Position numbers and translations under genes: made by a program
Shown here: positions 8,590 through 17,465 of the stretch, piece after piece
Layout: the number at the start of each line of letters is the position of its first letter
Numbering within the stretch: position 1 is the stretch's first letter
Assembly: GCA_013151355.1 (NCBI GenBank)
Contig: JAADIL010000018.1
Location: 1-32,191, forward strand
Direction: 5' to 3'
Length of the DNA: 32,191 bases
DNA from: Gammaproteobacteria bacterium
Lineage (GTDB): Bacteria > Pseudomonadota > Gammaproteobacteria > SZUA-152
The notes under the pieces: model-generated
What the model saw: only the letters and a program-made list of their open reading frames with translations
Told to the model about the DNA's origin: nothing
The model's database searches: none

Positions 8590-10317
8590 ATGCAAAACAT
8601 TTTATTTCTGGAACACATGATTCCCTTGTTGCAGCACATGCTGGTATTTCTGGGACTGGCTTATTTGTTCACCAAAACACCGGTATTTACCGCCCTGGTC
8701 AACAACTCACTCTCATTACCGGACAAGGCAATCATCTATCTGGTTTTTTCCGGTTTTTGCATTTTGGGGACATCCTTTAGCGAGCCATCCATACAAACCG
8801 ATGATGCCATCGCCAATACGCGGGCAATCGGAGCTGTTCTGGGCGGATTGTTAGGCGGCCCTGTCGTTGGTTTTCTGGTGGGAATCACGGGTGGTATTCA
8901 TCGGGTTTTCAGCATGTCATCCATCAATGACCCCATTAATTACATTGACATCGCCTGCGCCGTTGCCACAACATTTGAAGGATTGTTTGCGGGGTGTGTA
9001 CATTATTACCTGTCCCGCAAAGGTAAAATCGAAACGCTGTTTTCCCCCCGCATTGTCTGGCTGGTTGCATTCGTTGTCGGACTGGGACATGTGGCGATTA
9101 TTTTGTTGTTCGGAATATATACAGGCAATGGAGCAGAGGCCTGGAATCTGGAAAAGGAAATCGGCCTCCCCATGCTGATTGCCAACTCTGTTGGTGCCGC
9201 CCTGATCATGTATATGATCAGAGAACAAAAACGGGCCTGCGACGAACTCAGTAGCAGCGCCGCAGCATGGCGAATTGCCGATAAAACCGCCAGCATTATT
9301 TATGGCCGCTTTAACCAGGAATCCAGCAGAAAAATCGCTGGCATCATTCAACACGAAACCCGGGTAGGTGCTGTTGCCATTACAGACAAAAACAGGCTGC
9401 TTGCATTTGCCGGGCTGGGCGAGGATCACCATCGCCCCGGATCACCGATTTCCTCCGAAGACACACTGAAAGTGATCCGGGAAAACAAGGTTTTATTTGC
9501 TGACGGAATCCGTAAAACCTACCAGTGCCGATTGAAAAAATCCTGCGAGCTGGGCTCTGCACTGATTATTCCGCTAAGAGATGATGCCAACAATGAGGTG
9601 GTCGGCACCATTAAACTGTACGAACCCAAAAATAAATTATTCCGCAACATCAACCGAAAACTGGGAGAAAATCTTGCGCACTTGTTGTCCGGCAGAATAC
9701 TGGCAGGCCATTATGAGTTGCAACGGGAGCTGCGTATTCAGGATCAGTATAAAATACTGATGGCACAGATTAATCCGCATTTCCTTTATAATGCGCTGAC
9801 GACTATTGGTCATATTACCGGAAAACAGCCCGACAGAGCCCGTGATTTGTTACATTACCTGTCTGATTATTTCAGAAAAAATCTGAAAATATCAGATGAC
9901 ACAACCACCCTGGGTTACGAGCTTGAGCATGTTGAATCTTACCTGGAAATAGAAAAGGCACGATTTGAAAACCGGTTGCAAGTTCAGATCGACATTCCCG
10001 AACATTTACTGATACAAACTGTACCGGTCTTTACATTACAACCCATTGTTGAAAATTCAATCAAACATGGCACCAGTGAATTACTGGGTACCGGCATGAT
10101 TAAAATTACCTGTCGCGAGCACAATGACAGCTTTACCCTGATGGTCGAAGACAATGCCGGTTTATATAAAAAAAGTAATACAAATGGTATCGGCCTGAAA
10201 ATAAATGAGCGGATCAGGATGCGCTACGGTAATAACTATGGCATTAATATACAATGTGAACCCGAACAATGGACAAGGGTTAACATTCACCTGCCAAAAA
10301 ACAAGGAGCAAGCATGA
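8590..10317 (+). CDS. LytS/BtsS-type sensor histidine kinase (5TM receptor, GAF-like, His_kinase, HATPase)
   Basis: N-terminal multi-TM with GAVLGGLLGGPVVGFLVGITGGIHR; H-box QINPHFLYNALTTIGHI; N-box LQPIVENSIKHG. Confidence 0.93.
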   Translation: MQNILFLEHMIPLLQHMLVFLGLAYLFTKTPVFTALVNNSLSLPDKAIIYLVFSGFCILGTSFSEPSIQTDDAIANTRAIGAVLGGLLGGPVVGFLVGITGGIHRVFSMSSINDPINYIDIACAVATTFEGLFAGCVHYYLSRKGKIETLFSPRIVWLVAFVVGLGHVAIILLFGIYTGNGAEAWNLEKEIGLPMLIANSVGAALIMYMIREQKRACDELSSSAAAWRIADKTASIIYGRFNQESSRKIAGIIQHETRVGAVAITDKNRLLAFAGLGEDHHRPGSPISSEDTLKVIRENKVLFADGIRKTYQCRLKKSCELGSALIIPLRDDANNEVVGTIKLYEPKNKLFRNINRKLGENLAHLLSGRILAGHYELQRELRIQDQYKILMAQINPHFLYNALTTIGHITGKQPDRARDLLHYLSDYFRKNLKISDDTTTLGYELEHVESYLEIEKARFENRLQVQIDIPEHLLIQTVPVFTLQPIVENSIKHGTSELLGTGMIKITCREHNDSFTLMVEDNAGLYKKSNTNGIGLKINERIRMRYGNNYGINIQCEPEQWTRVNIHLPKNKEQA

Positions 10318-11030
10318 TTCGAACAATCATTGTTGATGATGAACCCAATGCCCGCGAGGATCTTGAGAAAAAAATAAAGGCAGATCCTGAGTTCGATGTC
10401 ATCAGCACCTGTGCAAATGCGTTTGAAGCCATAAGGGATATCAGCAGCAAACACCCTGATGTTGTTTTTCTTGACATACAAATGCCCAGAATATCCGGTA
10501 TAGAAATGCTCAGCATGCTGGATAAAGACAATATGCCACGTATTGTTTTTGTGACAGCCCATGGTGAATACGCGCTTGAAGCATTTAAAAAAAATGCAAT
10601 CGATTTTTTGCTCAAACCGGTAAAAAGTGAACGCCTGAATATAACGCTGGCGCGTCTGAAAGAAGACCATCAGCCACAGCCTGTCATCACTGAAGCATTT
10701 TCCACCGAGCTGACGTTTGTCCCCTGTTATCAGGGAAGCCGGTATTATCTGATTAATATCAAAGAAATCATCCACGCATATTCCAACCCGATCACAGGTG
10801 TACACCTTGTGACCGGAGACAGCCAACAAGAGTTTCAAACCAACCTCCCGCTAAAAGTATTCGATGACAACAGTCAATTAAAACGCTGCCACCGGCAACA
10901 TATGATAAACCCCGACTATATAAAATTTATAGAAAAACTGGACAATGGTTTGGGACAGATTTACACCTATGGAAATCACACCATACCGGTCAGTCGAAAT
11001 TTTATGGACAATTTTCCTTCTATTGTTTGA
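10314..11030 (+). CDS. LytTR-family response regulator
   Basis: Receiver domain TIIVDDEPNAREDLEKK, VVFLDIQMPRISGIEML, LLKPVKSERL; LytTR DNA-binding C-terminus; 4-bp overlap with the kinase. Confidence 0.93.
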   Translation: MIRTIIVDDEPNAREDLEKKIKADPEFDVISTCANAFEAIRDISSKHPDVVFLDIQMPRISGIEMLSMLDKDNMPRIVFVTAHGEYALEAFKKNAIDFLLKPVKSERLNITLARLKEDHQPQPVITEAFSTELTFVPCYQGSRYYLINIKEIIHAYSNPITGVHLVTGDSQQEFQTNLPLKVFDDNSQLKRCHRQHMINPDYIKFIEKLDNGLGQIYTYGNHTIPVSRNFMDNFPSIV

Positions 11031-11094
11031 TACAAAAAATACAACATGGCCAAAATACACGCTACGCTATCCTGATCAAAAAAACTTCTCCTGT

Positions 11095-11144
11095 ACCATT
11101 CACCCCGAAATAATCACCACTGATGCCAAAATAGTTACCTTTGG
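11095..11144. promoter_or_regulatory. Candidate LytTR regulator box array (three repeats, 21-bp period)
   Basis: ACCATTCA-N13-ACCACTGA-N13-ACCTTTGG at 11095, 11116 and 11137, upstream of the CDS at 11255. Confidence 0.5.
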
Positions 11145-11254
11145 CTTAATATCAAGTGAAATTCTCTGCCTGGTCGAATAATCTCCTTGTGACTAGTGGC
11201 TTACTTGCCAACAAGTTAAAAACACGCTTATACACAACGGGAAGGGAGAAAACC

Positions 11255-12079
11255 ATGTGTAAATTATTATTTCGAACTTATGTTATATTTTTATCTTTAA
11301 CCACTTCACTTATCGTTAACGCAAAAATTATCGATGACTCAAACATTTATGATGTCTATGGCGATGAGGCATGGCTATATGGGTATGACAACAGTACGAT
11401 AAATATTTATGAAGGCTCTAATGTTTCCTGGTTATATGGGTATGATAATACAAATATAAACATATCAGGCGGGGATATAAGCTGGCTAACATTATATGAT
11501 CAAAGTGTTACTAACATAACAGGCGTTGAAGATCTCAGCTGGCTGTTAGTCAATGATCGCTCTGAAGTAAATATATTTGGAACAGAATTTAACTATTCAA
11601 ATGGTAATTTATCCGGTGTATGGGGAAATGGTCTATCGTTTTCTTTTTGGGCTTTGAATGAAAAAGATCTTATACAAGGAAATATTTCCAGTATATTGCC
11701 AGAAAATATCAGGCTTCGTCCTGTTTCAGTTCCTGAACCTGGCACTATACTTTTATTTCTGGTCGGGTTAGCTATCGTTTCTTATAAAGAAAGATATAAA
11801 AAAATTAACTCAATGGAAATCAAAAATATTTACAATTTTTTTGTGGAAAAAATCACATATTTTGTAATAAAAAATCCACTTTCACCTGGCCTGATCAAAA
11901 TTTCTTCTGTTCTTCATATATACGAAAACATTGAAAATACAGTGCAAAAGGCGCCAATACTGGCAGCACTATTTTTGTGGATAACAACTCATCAATACTC
12001 AATACCATCTTTCAGAATTGACAAAAACCTTATTCACCCCAGGGCCAGGATTGCTTTATGCTCGCTGCGATTTTTCTGA
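11255..12079 (+). CDS. Secreted repeat protein with internal PEP-CTERM sorting signal
   Basis: Signal peptide MCKLLFRTYVIFLSLTTSLIVNA; repeats AWLYGYDNSTINI / SWLYGYDNTNINI / SWLTLYDQSVTNI / SWLLVNDRSEVNI; VPEPGTILLFLVGLAIVSYKERYKK; GGGAGAA upstream. Confidence 0.8.
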   Translation: MCKLLFRTYVIFLSLTTSLIVNAKIIDDSNIYDVYGDEAWLYGYDNSTINIYEGSNVSWLYGYDNTNINISGGDISWLTLYDQSVTNITGVEDLSWLLVNDRSEVNIFGTEFNYSNGNLSGVWGNGLSFSFWALNEKDLIQGNISSILPENIRLRPVSVPEPGTILLFLVGLAIVSYKERYKKINSMEIKNIYNFFVEKITYFVIKNPLSPGLIKISSVLHIYENIENTVQKAPILAALFLWITTHQYSIPSFRIDKNLIHPRARIALCSLRFF

Positions 12080-12184
12080 TTTCTTCCGGTTCCCACGGCC
12101 CTCCGTGGGAACCCACACCCGGTTATGCATACCCACAAAAACCATAAAGTATTGCCATCCAATCCCGCTCACCCCCAAATAACA

Positions 12185-12212
12185 ACCATTCACCCCAATA
12201 CACCACCATTTG
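12185..12212. promoter_or_regulatory. Candidate LytTR regulator box pair upstream of the NRAMP-like gene
   Basis: ACCATTCA at 12185 and ACCATTTG at 12205; surrounding sequence parallels 11095-11135 (ACCATTCACCCC-AATA...CCAAATAG). Confidence 0.45.
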
Positions 12213-12308
12213 CCAAATAGTGGCTGTGACTTCCTGCTCTTCCAGATAACCTCTATATAACCCGACTGAAATTTTAGCGGGAAATTCTATTTATAAGCAG
12301 GAGGCCAT

Positions 12309-13601
12309 ATGATTACTCGTCTGACAAAAACCTTGTCCACCCTGGGCCCTGGATTGCTTTATGCCGGTGCTGCGGTTGGTGTATCTCATCTGGTCATGTC
12401 CACCAAGGCAGGGGCAAGCTATCAGTATATTTTTCTTCTGTTGATCCCTCTGATCCATCTCATCAAATATCCCTTCTATAAATTTGGTCCCCAATATACA
12501 GCCCTGACCGGGCGTAATATTTTGCATGGATATTACGATCTCGGAAAATGGGCGTTAGCAATTTATGTTGTCATGACGGTATTGTCCATGTGTCTGATTC
12601 AGGCCGCAGTAACCATTGTTACCAGCTCAATCGTCATTCATTTTTTTGGCCTCCAGATACCCGCAGAATATATGCCTCACCTTCCTGCGATTATGGTTCT
12701 CCTTGCCGCAGCAATTATTTTGTACATTGGGCAATACAGTGTGCTGGACAAGGTGATGAAAGTGGTGATCATTATTTTGACACTGACTACCATCACCGCA
12801 CTCACCACGGTTTTGTTAATGGCCCCCGGTGGCATTCACCCTGATGCGTCACCGATCTTCAGCCTTTATGAATACGCAGACATTATTTTCCTGGCTGCTT
12901 TTCTTGGCTGGATGCCTGCCCCCATGGACGTTAGTGTCTGGCATTCGGTCTGGTCTGAAGAAGCTAACCGAAACAATAGAACCCGTGCATCTCTTCGGAA
13001 AGCAATGCTGGATTTCCGGGTGGGTTTTTTTGGTACTGCCCTTTTGGCCATGGCCTTTTTATCATTGGGCGCACTGGTCATGTTTGGCAGCGATGAACCA
13101 CCATCCGCAATCGGGGCCGTTTTTGCGGGCCAGCTTATTAATATGTATACGGATTCATTGGGCAGCTGGGCGTATCCATTGATCGGCATAGCCGCCCTGG
13201 CCACGATGTTCAGTACCACGCTGACGTGCCTGGATGCTTATCCCCGAACGCTGCAAGAAAGTTATTGCATCTGGAAAAGCAAAGGAAACCACGAATTCCC
13301 GAGAGCCACATCAAAAACAGTTTACCGCACAATATTGCTTGCTGCGGTGATCGGCACCACAGGCATATTTCTGATCATCAAAAACGTGTCGGGTGCCATG
13401 GGTCTGATTGTGACTATTGCCACTGTTGTTTCTTTTATTTCCGCGCCCATTATTGCCTATATCAATTTCAGGGTTATGTGTGGCAATACGATTAAAGAAA
13501 CTGACAGGCCCGACAGATTGATGACCTTGTGGAGCCGTTTGGGAATCCTGGTTATGATACTGTTTAGCCTTACCTATTTGTGGTTGATCATTACGAGATA
13601 A
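12309..13601 (+). CDS. Divergent NRAMP-like (SLC11-related) membrane transporter
   Basis: GPGLLYAGAAVGVSHLVMSTKAGA in TM1 and LGWMPAPMDVSVWHSVW in the TM6 region; GGAGG RBS upstream; canonical DPGN/MPH metal motifs not visible. Confidence 0.8.
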   Translation: MITRLTKTLSTLGPGLLYAGAAVGVSHLVMSTKAGASYQYIFLLLIPLIHLIKYPFYKFGPQYTALTGRNILHGYYDLGKWALAIYVVMTVLSMCLIQAAVTIVTSSIVIHFFGLQIPAEYMPHLPAIMVLLAAAIILYIGQYSVLDKVMKVVIIILTLTTITALTTVLLMAPGGIHPDASPIFSLYEYADIIFLAAFLGWMPAPMDVSVWHSVWSEEANRNNRTRASLRKAMLDFRVGFFGTALLAMAFLSLGALVMFGSDEPPSAIGAVFAGQLINMYTDSLGSWAYPLIGIAALATMFSTTLTCLDAYPRTLQESYCIWKSKGNHEFPRATSKTVYRTILLAAVIGTTGIFLIIKNVSGAMGLIVTIATVVSFISAPIIAYINFRVMCGNTIKETDRPDRLMTLWSRLGILVMILFSLTYLWLIITR

Positions 13602-13605
13602 AATG

Positions 13606-13640
13606 GAAAAACATGCCACATATCATATGGCATGTTTTTC
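13606..13640. terminator. Hairpin with flanking A/T tracts
   Basis: GAAAAACATGCCA ... TGGCATGTTTTTC perfect inverted repeat after the NRAMP-like stop codon. Confidence 0.75.
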
Positions 13641-13682
13641 ACTGACCCCGAAAGTAAATCATATCAAGGAGAAAGTATTCTA

Positions 13683-14345
13683 ATGAATGAGAATAAACTT
13701 ACCAAAGATGAACAAGATCACCATCTTTATGGTGTTGACTATTTTGATCCAGAAACAAGCATAATAGTGGAGTCTCGCCCCGACGATTTATATTTTTTCA
13801 AGACATTCATTGGAAATAATAATATTACGGTAGAAAAAGGTGATTCAATTTTTTATTTGTCAGAGGATAAAACAACTGCATATATAAAATGCGGTCTTGC
13901 CAGCATAACAAGTCATCATATCGCAACCATTATTCGTGGATATATGCCAGAAGAAAAATCATCGACGATAACAAAAAAAACTGTCCTGCCTTATGTTAAT
14001 GGCTGCTCAACAAAACAAATATTTTCACCCGAAAGGCCGGGAGATCCAACATTACAACTGTTGGGTATCCCCCCTTATTCATCAGAGCAAGCACACCATA
14101 TTCATTCAACGGTCAGGGTAGTTTACATACTCTCCGGAACAGGTCGTTGTGTTGTCGGAATGGGGGAAAACTGCATAACTGAAAAATTATACCCTGGAAA
14201 ATCAATCATTCTGCAAAAAATGTGTCCGCATCACTTTGAAACTGACGGCGATCACCTGATTGCCTTGCCATTACATATATTCAGCTCTGTTGGTGCACTT
14301 GAAAATAATCATCCAATGTTCCATGGAACATATTTAACAGACTGA
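13683..14345 (+). CDS. Cupin-domain protein
   Basis: Start MNENKLTKD preceded by AAGGAGA; PYSSEQAHHIHSTVRVVYILSGTGRCVVGMG and LYPGKSIILQKMCPHHFET fit cupin motifs. Confidence 0.75.
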   Translation: MNENKLTKDEQDHHLYGVDYFDPETSIIVESRPDDLYFFKTFIGNNNITVEKGDSIFYLSEDKTTAYIKCGLASITSHHIATIIRGYMPEEKSSTITKKTVLPYVNGCSTKQIFSPERPGDPTLQLLGIPPYSSEQAHHIHSTVRVVYILSGTGRCVVGMGENCITEKLYPGKSIILQKMCPHHFETDGDHLIALPLHIFSSVGALENNHPMFHGTYLTD

Positions 14346-14390
14346 GATGTTTCATTTGCACAATATCAAATCAAAACCGGGAGTATATTT

Positions 14391-15938
14391 ATGACTATTA
14401 CCAATAATCATAAAAACAGGGACAATTGTGTTTTTAATGATTGCCCGGAATTTTATCTGTTGGATAACAGACAAAACAGAGGCTTTAACCCTGTCTCAAA
14501 AAATATGCTGGAAGACAAGCTGCATGTGCTGTTACCCCAATGGCTGATCCGGGGTAAAAACATCCTGGATCTTGGATCTTGCCTGGGGGCTGCCGGCCAA
14601 TGGGCGCTGTTTCATGGTGCATCATCTTATACAGGTGTCGAAATACAAGAAGACTATGCGATAAAATCACAGAAACTGTTAACTTCATGGAAAGACCGCG
14701 CCCGTATTTATCAGCAAGATATCCGAAGTTTTATCCATGAAAAAAATGATAATTCATATGATGTCATTTTAATGGCCGGTGTTATCTATCTGTTTGTTGA
14801 CCCCCACAATATTATTGATAAAATGTGTCGGATCGCCAAAGAATCTGTTGTCATTGAAACAACATACCCGCAAAGTATACGTGAAGGGAAATTAGCACCT
14901 TCTGCGTTAATAACGGAATATACATACAGGCAGGAAGTTAACCTTTCCGATGGAAATGAATCTTTACTCGGCATATGTGCCACATCGTCACTTCGAGCAC
15001 TGGATCTCATGTTTAGCCTGAATGGCTTTGGAAAAAATGAGCCGACTCTCACTTTTCCGGAAAATAAACACATGTTAAATTATTCGGATAAAAATATATC
15101 CGGGTCAAAAATACCCTTAAGGCTTGCTGTTCGTTATGTGAAAAAAAACTCAAGAAAACCGAATACTCTTGAGCAAAGCCTTCCTGATAAAAAAGGATTC
15201 AGGCGTTCATGGGAAAATGATCCCGTTAGTAAAAAACGCACTTGTGAACGAAACAAAATATTACAACAATTCGAAAATGAAACCGGCTCCTGGAAATTTG
15301 ATGAAGAGGTTGCAAAAAATTTCTCAACTATCGCCAACCGGGAAATCCCGGACTATCAACGTGTCATTAATAAAACAGTAAAAGCAGTTAATAAATGCAG
15401 GTTCAAAAACCCTAAAATTATTGATATTGGCAGTGCGACAGGAGCAACACTGGAACGTTTTCACAACGAAGGATACCGAAACCTCTTTGGCGTAGACAAT
15501 TCAAGGGAAATGCTTGATCAGTCATTTAGCAAGGCAACACTGCTATGCTCCGGGGCATTCCCGGCAGAACACGGCCCATTTGATGTGATTATTGCCAACT
15601 GGGTATTGCACTTTATTGATCAGCGAGAAAATTATTTACAGACAATAAAACATTCGTTAAGCCAAAATGGTATTTTTGTATTGACAGAAAAGCTGTCTTC
15701 ATCTTCATTGTCTCATTCACTGTACGACGATTTTAAACGTAACAATGGAATGACTGATGATGAAATAAAAAGAAAATCCAGCCAGTTGAAAAATGTATTA
15801 ACATCACGATCCTTACCCTGGTATCTGGATACTCTCAAAAAAACAGGGTTTGGTTTTGTCGAAATTATTAATGCCAACTCAATGTTCGTTACGTTCCTGA
15901 TACAACAAAATAAACAGATAGAGGCAACAAGGAGGTAG
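14391..15938 (+). CDS. Two-domain SAM-binding protein: N-terminal methyltransferase (possibly CmoB-like) fused to a CmoA-like domain
   Basis: Two Rossmann motifs ([29 protein letters not shown] and [28 protein letters not shown]); C-terminal half [11 protein letters not shown]...[25 protein letters not shown]...[25 protein letters not shown] parallels CmoA. Confidence 0.8.
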   Translation: [515 protein letters not shown]

Positions 15939-15944
15939 CAACAA

Positions 15945-17465
15945 ATGTGGCTTGAAATTGAACTTGATTCTTTTAATGTACAGCACCACGGGTTTATTGA
16001 AAAAAAATTATTCGGTAATATTTTATACGTATCTCCCGGATTTGAACATTTACAGTCAGCTCGTGATTTAATCCGGAATGAGCGCGGTATTGCCATTGAA
16101 ATCAATATCAATAAACAAAAAATCACCTTTGGGAGGGATTATCTCGGACAATACCCTTTGTTATTCATGCATACTGACAACAAATTATTCTTGACAGATG
16201 ACATCTTACATATTGACTGGTGGAGTAGAAAGAATGATATCAACTTGACCTTGTCTGAGGAGGCGCTGGCACTGTATTTCTCATTCGGTTATATACCGCA
16301 AGATATGACTGCATTTAATGAGGTTAAATCATGTAAAAACATTACACTTTATCACTGTTCTAACAACAGCATCACCGAAGAAAACGTGTTTGTTCCAATA
16401 GAAGAAACAGATAATTGCCACATCAACGATGTTGGAGAATATCTTTTTGAAGAAGCAACAAAACTGGCAAATGACCATCAACGTTTTGATGTGTGGTGTT
16501 CGGGAGGCATTGATTCATCTGCCATGGCTTATTGCTTTAGTCATAATGGCAGATCCTCTGACATATTAACACTGGGTTATGATGAGGATGCGTTAAACAA
16601 ATTTGGTGATGGAGAGATTCAATACGCCAAAGAAATAGCCCGGCATTGTCAATCACCATTACGATATGCACAACTCTCATCCAGTAATTTTATACATCTG
16701 CACAAACAATTTACCAGCGGACATAACGGCCCGGTCATTGATACCTGTGTTATTGCCAAATATGCCCTGGCACAAGCAACACTCAATACAGCAATTACCG
16801 GTGAAGGTGGAGATCCCGTTTTTGGCGGTGTAAAAAATACCAATGTTTTATTTGCGCATAGCCAACACCCTCGATTGGCGCTGGGATGGCTTTATGCTTA
16901 TGCGCATCGCCGCTTTTTTAACCGGCTGGATGATATATTTATTCATGGTAACGAATTGGCAGATTATGTCGTTGAATATCTGAACAAAAAATTTGAATTT
17001 TACCCTGGCGACCTTCTTCGGAAATTATTTTATCTCAATACCATTGAAAAACAAGGCGGTATGATTTTCCCGCAATCCTATTATCCGGGAAAGCGCTATG
17101 GAATATCAATACATCACCCACTGACAAATTTGAGCGTGTATCAGTCTGCATTTCATCTCAAGGATGAAAAGAGATACATCTATCCCGATGGAAAGCTGGT
17201 ATTGACCCGGTTATTCAGGAATAAAATACCGGAAAGTATCATAAAACGTAAAAAATCAGGTACTATTATTCCACTTAGAAATTTTATGGAAAAGATGCCA
17301 GCGAACTACTTTGATGTTACGGAATTAAAATCATCCGGTTATTTTAATGAGAAAATACTCGGAAAAATTGATACTTATGCTGATAATGAGCCACAATTAC
17401 TTATTTACGGATTCATTACACTCAATAAATGGCTGCTAAACAGGAAAGGAGTAGACCATGAATGA
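15945..17465 (+). CDS. Asparagine-synthetase-like ATP-dependent amidoligase
   Basis: PP-loop VWCSGGIDSSAMAYCFS; degenerate GATase-like N-terminus (FGRDYLGQYPLLF) without Cys2; AITGEGGDPVFGG; AAGGAGG RBS. Confidence 0.87.
   Translation: MWLEIELDSFNVQHHGFIEKKLFGNILYVSPGFEHLQSARDLIRNERGIAIEININKQKITFGRDYLGQYPLLFMHTDNKLFLTDDILHIDWWSRKNDINLTLSEEALALYFSFGYIPQDMTAFNEVKSCKNITLYHCSNNSITEENVFVPIEETDNCHINDVGEYLFEEATKLANDHQRFDVWCSGGIDSSAMAYCFSHNGRSSDILTLGYDEDALNKFGDGEIQYAKEIARHCQSPLRYAQLSSSNFIHLHKQFTSGHNGPVIDTCVIAKYALAQATLNTAITGEGGDPVFGGVKNTNVLFAHSQHPRLALGWLYAYAHRRFFNRLDDIFIHGNELADYVVEYLNKKFEFYPGDLLRKLFYLNTIEKQGGMIFPQSYYPGKRYGISIHHPLTNLSVYQSAFHLKDEKRYIYPDGKLVLTRLFRNKIPESIIKRKKSGTIIPLRNFMEKMPANYFDVTELKSSGYFNEKILGKIDTYADNEPQLLIYGFITLNKWLLNRKGVDHE

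Noticed and set aside
8917-9432. 171-aa minus-strand ORF within the histidine kinase gene
   Set aside because: Shadow ORF of a well-supported coding region.
13632-13682. Upstream start of the cupin ORF at 13632
   Set aside because: It lies within the terminator hairpin; the ATG at 13683 has a good AAGGAGA site and is preferred.
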